Source: Cryphonectria parasitica EP155 (taxonomy: Eukaryota; Ascomycota; Sordariomycetes; Diaporthales; Cryphonectriaceae). From it: DNA of 64,000 bases. Positions 58,042 through 64,000 of the stretch are shown here, piece after piece (position 1 is the stretch's first letter; every line of letters starts with the position of its first letter). The stretch lies in the NCBI RefSeq assembly GCF_011745365.1, contig NW_024468914.1, forward strand, positions 3,622,228 to 3,686,227. Direction: 5' to 3'. Under the pieces are notes generated by a model that searched no databases, was not told the DNA's origin, and was given only the letters and a program-made list of their open reading frames with translations. The position numbers were made by a program, and so were the translations under genes.

Positions 58042-60789
58042 ATGCCTAAATCCAAAGCTCAGCGGCGGATCGATGAGTGGGAACTACACAGGAGAGATAT
58101 CTACCGTCTCTATGTAGTGGAGAATCATTCCGTCGCTTATGTTGCTCAATACATGGAGCGTCATGGACTTCACAAACGGTGAGTGAGATGGATCCGACTT
58201 TGTTTCATATCACATTCAACTCACAAGCTGTATGTTCGGAAGGCCAAAAGACTACGAGTATCGCCTAGCGAAATGGAAATACCACCAGAACCTTCCTCAG
58301 AAGACCTGGAGGTGGATTGATGCCCAAATATCCAAAAGGCAGGGAAGGCCAAGCCAGGTCTTTGTCTCTGGGATCCCCTGGCCAATGGACAAGGTCCGCA
58401 GCCGAGCGGCACGACATCTACCACGAAACTCACTGGGTAATGACTGCAATTCTCAATCTTCCAGATGTCCTCAGTCCGGAATGCTGATCGGTAATAGCTC
58501 GCTCTCCTTCACCACCACCATCAGACTTTCTAGTGCGTGTGCAGAGTCCATCTCCACTGCTCGATACTGCTAAATGGCCTGAGACCTTGCCGTGGCTACA
58601 GTGGGACCGTGCATTCCAAGGTAAAATACTATTCATTCTCCTAAAGAAGCCCCACAGCCTCTAATTAAATCTGCGATATAGAATATGTCAGACTTACGTC
58701 CTATAAATGCACGATGATGTCGACCAGAGTCATGCGTCGTGAACCCTCAGTCGTGGAGCTATTGCGACAATATTCGTCCTCCCGATCTTTCAACGATGAC
58801 AAGAAGATCAGAGCGGTCCTTGAGATCATCCGTCCGCAAGTCCATGAAGGTGACCATGCGTCAACTGCGGACATTTTCCACAATGGCACTCCAGAGTCTG
58901 TCACCGTGGAATTCATTCGTTTGGTTGTGTACCTGATGTCCAACAAACGTCTGGGCGATTTGAACCATGTTCTAGGTTCTGGCATCTACCTCGAAGATAA
59001 CAGCACCATTCTTGATATCCTTCGATCCCTTGGCCTGCTGTCGACCGCCAGTCTGGATCGGTTTCAGCAGTCGGGGTCAACAGGTCGTGCATTTCTGGAT
59101 GCTCTGCTGGGTTATGTCATTACCGATGACAAGAGTTGTGATGTCCTGGCCTGGTTTATTGAGAACCCTCGTTCTGGTCCTAATTGCCTCACAAAACCAC
59201 AACTTCATCTTCTTGATATTCACAAAGCTTTTGACCGGGGATTTTATCCGGAATTCGTACAGCCTCTGTTGCAAGCTGCATTCTTGTCGATAAATCTGCG
59301 GGCAATTGAACAACTACTGGATGCCGGTGCAGACGTCTATGGAACCACCAACGAGTCCGATCCATCGCCTTTGGAGTGCGCAGCCTCGATCCGACGACAT
59401 AGGTCCGCTATAGAAGTGGCGAGGCTTTTGCTCGACAAGGGTGCGAAAGTACGACCAGCTTCAGAGATCCAAGACAGATACGACGCTCTATCGCTGGCAA
59501 TAAAGAGGTCGAATACATGCTTGATCACAATGCTGGTTCAGGAGGGCGGACCACATGCAGTAATCAACCATAATCACTTCAGAACTGCAGTGGGATATGC
59601 GGACCACCACACAGTCTTACTAGTCTACGACATGATCACCTCAAAGCTCACTTCTTCGAGTCCGCACACGTTGGCTCTTACCAGAGATGCACTCCTCAGG
59701 GGCAGCCTGGTGCGGGCCAGCACAACCTTTCACCGTCTCGACCAAGAAGCCTGGGACCTCAAGGTGGATACTCTATTGAAACTCGGTGCGCATGCAAACG
59801 GCTCATGCTATAACGAACAATGTACTATTCGGCCATTAGAAGCACTACTTCTGGGACAGACGGGGCCGCACGAATCATTGCATACGGCTACCTCGGTCAA
59901 GCTGCTACTCGACCATGGAGCTCTGCCAGAAAGATCAAAATCTAATGCATGTTGGGGTAGTCAACCCTCTGCGCTCCAATATGCCATTAGAAGTGGCAAC
60001 GAAGAAGCAGTCGAACTTCTGCTGGAGGCAGGTGCCGATATTGATTACTGTTACGGCAGTGATCGGAGGACCAAAGGACTGAGACTCTGTCATGACCATT
60101 ATGAGAGTTCAATCCACGACCATCGATGCTCACCATTACAAATGGCCCTGACATGCAGACAGACCAAGATTGCGAAGAGGATTTTGACACTGAAACCGGA
60201 TCTGAAGCTTTGGGGGAATGAAGTGGCATTGGCCGTCGAATGTAACGATGTTGAGCTGATCACGATGCTCTTGAACGTGGGTGCCCAATTTGACTCGAAT
60301 GCACTAGTCGACGTCACGAGGGGGCACATTGGGGAACCGTCAGTTGCCAAGTTTCTTTACGAAGCCGGGTTCGACCTTGATCTGAACCAACTGCTCGACA
60401 GAGCCATCGAGGACTACAATACCGACAGTATCAGCCAATATCTCTTCTGGGCAACAGAGAACAGTAGGGCTCAGCTGCGCCCGGAGACCCTATTGGAGGC
60501 TGCGATACTCCTGGGTGATCAGCAACTAGCCAGCAATGTCCTCACGATGGCCAATTATAGGTCTCGGATATTGTGCCAGGCGGTCATCCGGTGTTCACAA
60601 ACCAAAGACTTCACGATTGTCAATTATCTTCTCAGTCAAAGGAAGACCGGGCCGAATGATGACTGGGAGGTCCTCGCTGTATGGTGTGCCGCCAGCAATC
60701 GCGATTTGGAATTGCTCGAGACTCTGATGAAAGTCTTAGGCGATGGCCCTTGGGTCACTCGGCTTAGTCATCATCTCCAGCTTGGTTGA
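58042..60789 (+). CDS. Clr5-domain ankyrin-repeat protein, truncated at 846 aa
   Basis: Model: exons 58042-58178, 58228-58436, 58534-58620 and 58682-60789. A Clr5 domain (residues about 8-65; EWELHRRDIYRLYVVENHSV, then PKDYEYRLAKWKYHQNLPQK) is split by intron 1. The rest is a long array of ankyrin-like helices (LLDAGADVYGTT, LLDKGAKVRPAS, LLDHGALPERSK, LLEAGADIDYCY, LLNVGAQFDS). Intron 2 could instead start at 58491; both keep the frame. The frame ends at 60787-60789, but homologous ankyrin sequence resumes at once in another frame, so this stop probably comes from a frameshift near 60765. Clr5-ankyrin proteins are common in moulds; function poorly known, probably protein binding. Confidence 0.65.
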
Positions 60790-62227
60790 TTCAATTCGGT
60801 ATCTCCGGGACGAGCGATACAAATTGGGACCACAGCACATCCTAGAGCACTTTGGGCTTCTTGACAGCGAGACCGGCGATGCGCGGCTCGTTCAGATGTT
60901 GATCAGCCACGATGTCTCCGTGTGGACGTCCGAGGTAGAGATCCACGAAAACACGCCACTAGAACACATTATAATACATGGCAAAAGATCCCTGGCCGTC
61001 ATGAGGACCCTTCTGGAGGCGGCAAACACGCAACCGGAATCTGGCGGTTTTCATAAGGATCGGTTATCGAAAGCCTTGCAGTTTGCGTTCAAATACCGGT
61101 GCATCGAGGAGGCAAAGCTTCTCATGGATTACGGTGCCGACGTGGATGCTCCGCCAGGCTACTACGAAGGACGTACCTGCCTCTAACTGGCCGCCGGAAT
61201 GGGTAACATTGGTATGGTACAGTTTGCACTACGCCATGGAGCAAAGGTCAACGGGAAAAGGTCTTTGATTTACGGGAGAACAGCTATTGAGGCTGCTTCT
61301 GAAGATGGGAGGATCGACGTGCTGAAATTGTTACTTCTGCAAGACGAAGACCTTTTGGGGACAGCCTCTTCAAGACACCAATTCGTCCGAGCAACCAAGT
61401 TTGCCTGCAAGCATGGCCACTTTGAAGTCGTCCGGATGTTGAAAGGACATATTCAATGGACGAATGAGGACGAAGACACCCTCCAGAATAATACGGACAT
61501 CGACCGAGACGTATTCGTGGATGAGATGACTGAAAAGCCATCTGAACTCGAGAAGCAAGATCGGCGTTTCTTGGAGTGGAGGGTATACATTCTACGCCAT
61601 CAAGAGTGGATGACACGTTTTACAGACAACAACAGCCAGTTGGATATCCATGATTGGATCGGGGAACTGCCAATCGGCGACTGGTCAGTTGATTGCAATA
61701 CATGCGACGACTCCATTGTCTCTTCCGAGGAACAGTCAAACACAGGATCTGAGGAAGAATCCGAAGACGAACTTTCCACGACAAATAACCAAATCGATAT
61801 CTTGGAAGCAGGAGCTGCCTTGAGCCTTGACCAGCCAAACCCAGGACCTGAGGAATGGGGCGAGACTAATTATTTGACGGGAGATCATGATATCATTATC
61901 TCAGAAGCAATTGCTATTTTGAGACCTGACCAATCATACCCAGAACTGGAGGAATGGTACGAGGAAGGGCATCCTACGATGGATGACCCCATTGATGTCT
62001 TGGAAGCAGGAGATACGTTGAGTCTTGGCCAGGGAACCGGAGAATCCTTTCCACACCCATCGGAAACTGGCGGACTTGCCTGCAACATGGATGAACTTTC
62101 TATATCAAACGGCCCCTTCTCCTGGGACATTGGGAACGGTCAAGCTCCTATGAATCAAGAGGACTTCTGGCAAATTGGTGTCAATCAGGCGAATTATGAT
62201 GATAGCATGATGGATGTTTCGATATGA
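60743..62227 (+). pseudogene. Downstream ankyrin part of the same gene, separated by frameshift and stop
   Basis: From about 60765 the +1 frame continues the ankyrin array (LVDSIRYLRDERYKLGP, AKLLMDYGADVDAP). It meets TAA at 61184-61186 in the phrase TCL-stop-LAAGMGNIGM, where ankyrin repeats have LQLAA; a single C to T change (CAA to TAA) would explain it. The same frame then runs open to 62225-62227 through a last repeat (FALRHGAKVNG, LKLLLLQ) and a long acidic tail. No ATG-led model covers this part convincingly; 61199 is an internal methionine. Alternatively it could be read as separate small genes. Confidence 0.65.
61694..62062 (+). repeat. 33-residue tandem repeat in the acidic tail
   Basis: Protein-level repeat of exactly 99 bases: units start at 61793 (IDILEAGAALSLDQPNPGPE), 61892 (IIISEAIAILRPDQSYPELE) and 61991 (IDVLEAGDTLSLGQ). 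A weaker first unit at 61694 keeps QSNTGSEEE in register. Shared pattern: I-x-I/V-x-E-A-x3-L-x2-x-Q-x2-P-x-EEW. Confidence 0.8.
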
Positions 62228-63478
62228 TAGACACTTTGTTTGGTAGGATTGCGTACTGTTCAAGACACACTTACTTCGCATTCAGCTACTTGATTCGACT
62301 TACAAACCCATGAAAAAACCTCTATGATTAGATATCACAAAATGATTTCTTCCAGGTCTTACCAAGGCGCTCATCGGGCTACGAAGCTTTGAACGATCTC
62401 ACAGTATTCAACTACAGTAATAGACATCAAAGACGCAAGGTCTCTTCTTGTTGTACTGTCCGGTACTCTCTGTGAAGTAATGATACATATGACTTATGCG
62501 TAGATGGCCTGGGCCACGATTCTCCCCCCGTGGCAATCAATTCAGCAAGCCGTCTCTCCTTCGCCTGACTTATCCCTCCGAGCGACAGCAAGTAGTCGGT
62601 ATTTCTTCAAAATGAGTCACATCATTACACAGCCCGGCCTAAGGATATTTCATTTCTGTCAAAAATAAGTAAACTGTCTTTTGCTCGTGCTACAGACATT
62701 CTACATGACAACCTAGCTCGGCCCAGACCCTTTGGGAGGCCTCGGCACAGGGCTCACAATACAGGCCTGCATGAACAACACGACCGCGGCGTTCACTAAA
62801 TTGACTACCTGCTGACATGCAGGCGAACAACACAGTTGCGGCATGGACTAGCCTGGAAACAGCGTAGCTTTATGCAACACCGGCTCCGGGCCTACCCAGG
62901 TGATTTCAAAGACACAGTCGTGATGTTCGCCCTTCTGCGACCGAGCGCAGCTTAATGTATCGCTAGCTCTCCCATGCCTGGCAGGAAATATCTGTGGCGT
63001 CCAAGTGACCAATTGCCATGGTCTGAAGGATAGATGCGCCTCGCTTCACCTCAATTCTGTGGGATAATTGGCTAGGGCTCTGTCGTCGCGAAGGCCACCA
63101 TTGCGGTGTTCGCCCAGGCGTGAGAAAGTGGTTGCTGTGTCGCTGTAACGCTGTAACTTGTCATCAGCTGCAGCAGACAACAGTAGAACAGAACCCATGA
63201 TAGAATGAACAAAATCTGTCTTCAGGCAGGGGGAACTCTGTTCCCTTTCTATTTTTTTCAGGATGCCCGGTGGGACTTGTCTGCTAACCAACTTGATTTT
63301 ACTCACGACCATACACTCAATGCTCGCCAGAATGGGCCCCGAAATCTAGTAAATTACTTCAGAGAAACACGGCGCCAAGAGGTTTCCTTGTGGGGCGATA
63401 TAAAGTACAGCCAGTGTCGGGATAGAGTCAGGCGTCTTTTTCCCACACTCTCGCAGGACATTGCGAATCACGGGTGAA
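62228..63478. other. Intergenic, 1.25 kb
   Basis: No gene recognised. Short frames at 63046-63312 (minus) and 63205-63477 (plus) overlap each other and show no motif; the second runs into the leader of the next gene. Confidence 0.5.
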
Positions 63479-64000
63479 ATGGACGATATTCTGTGGATTT
63501 GCGTAAGTCGCCGGCCAGATCCAAGACCTATTGATCCAGCAAACAGTATATGTCACAGGCTGGTCTCAGAGCTGACTTGGGTGTACAGTGTCGATGTAGT
63601 GAGGCCGTGCAGAACACGTTCACGATAACACCAAAGTGTATCAACCGCGGGTGCGAGCATGTATTTTGTGTATACTGCACCGCTGAAACAAGAAGGGTCG
63701 TGCAAGGAGACATAACTACCGACCCGCTGGGCCAGCCAGGGTTTTGGGGGTCTTATATCAACAGTCAGGGCCAGAATGCGGCTCTGCCGAGAGAGGCTCC
63801 AGCACCCCCAGCAATGGAGCCGCACCAGGACCTAGCAGCCTTTCCACCCCTGGAAATGCCGATGGATGTCCCATTTGCATCATTCCACGCCTCCTCCCTC
63901 GATATTAGTGCAGGCGTCGCGCCGCAGAGCCTCACAAATGACACACTTTCATGGCCTTCCGATAGTCTCGCTCTCGCTGCTCAGCCCGGCCACCTTCTGG
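63479..64000 (+). CDS. Cysteine-rich fungal protein, 5' part (runs off the window)
   Basis: Exons 63479-63502 and 63589 to beyond 64000. A 24-base first exon encodes MDDILWIC; donor GTAAGT, a GCTGAC branch at 63571, acceptor TACAG. The join gives WICCRCSEAVQ, followed by CINRGCEHVFCVYC, a W-x-C-x-C ... C-x4-C-x-H-x2-C-x2-C pattern typical of a small mould zinc-binding motif. After it the sequence is proline-rich and disordered up to the edge. Function unknown. The very short first exon is supported by the motif it completes and by good splice signals. Confidence 0.65.

Noticed and set aside
60720..60790. An intron removing the frame change in the ankyrin gene
   Set aside because: The only GT...AG pair that avoids the stop (GTCTTA to CTTAG) is about 36 bases, too short and with weak signals.
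61170..61223. An intron (GTACCT, CTAAC branch, TACAG) covering the TAA at 61184
   Set aside because: Its length of about 50 bases is not a multiple of three, so removing it breaks the frame that continues the ankyrin array on both sides.

Overview
The window is nuclear DNA of a filamentous ascomycete (Pezizomycotina; a Sordariomycete is my best guess). Genes have short GT-AG introns of about 50-190 bases, several with CTGAC/CTAAC-type branch sites. Spacers are long and CT-rich. The protein families are typical of moulds: Zn2Cys6 regulator, GH72 wall transferase, Clr5-ankyrin protein, DUF3632, secreted carboxylesterase. I see no tRNA, rRNA, CRISPR array or intact transposon.

Layout. 0-6 kb: two mitochondrial complex I genes (acyl carrier subunit, cut by the window edge, and the 23 kDa 2x[4Fe-4S] subunit), then a conserved fungal protein of unknown function. 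8-19.4 kb: a protein with a RING-like C-terminus, an unknown two-exon gene, a secreted type-B carboxylesterase, a predicted N-myristoylated protein, a decayed P450 and a single-pass membrane protein. 19.3-24.5 kb: a gene-poor stretch. 24.5-27.4 kb: a protein joining an NLR-type fungal N-terminal domain to a RhoGAP-like domain that seems to lack its arginine finger; its model begins with an 11-base exon.

28-53 kb is a run of mostly metabolic genes: SDR, cupin, a homologue of penicillin acyltransferase (C45 Ntn-hydrolase), DUF3632, SAM methyltransferase, a regulator with two zinc clusters, a sulfatase, a GPI-anchored GH72 glucanosyltransferase with a GC-AG intron, an MFS transporter, a 2-oxoglutarate oxygenase and a secreted SurE-type phosphatase. 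No NRPS or PKS is present, so a biosynthetic cluster is not established.

53-64 kb looks like decaying accessory DNA: a broken FAD-linked oxidoreductase, an interspersed 17-19 base repeat seen six times in 0.5 kb, and a Clr5-ankyrin gene broken by a frameshift and a stop, whose tail carries a 33-residue tandem repeat. A cysteine-rich gene runs off the right edge.

Gene models with introns were built by hand from splice signals, reading-frame closure and remembered family patterns; no search was run.
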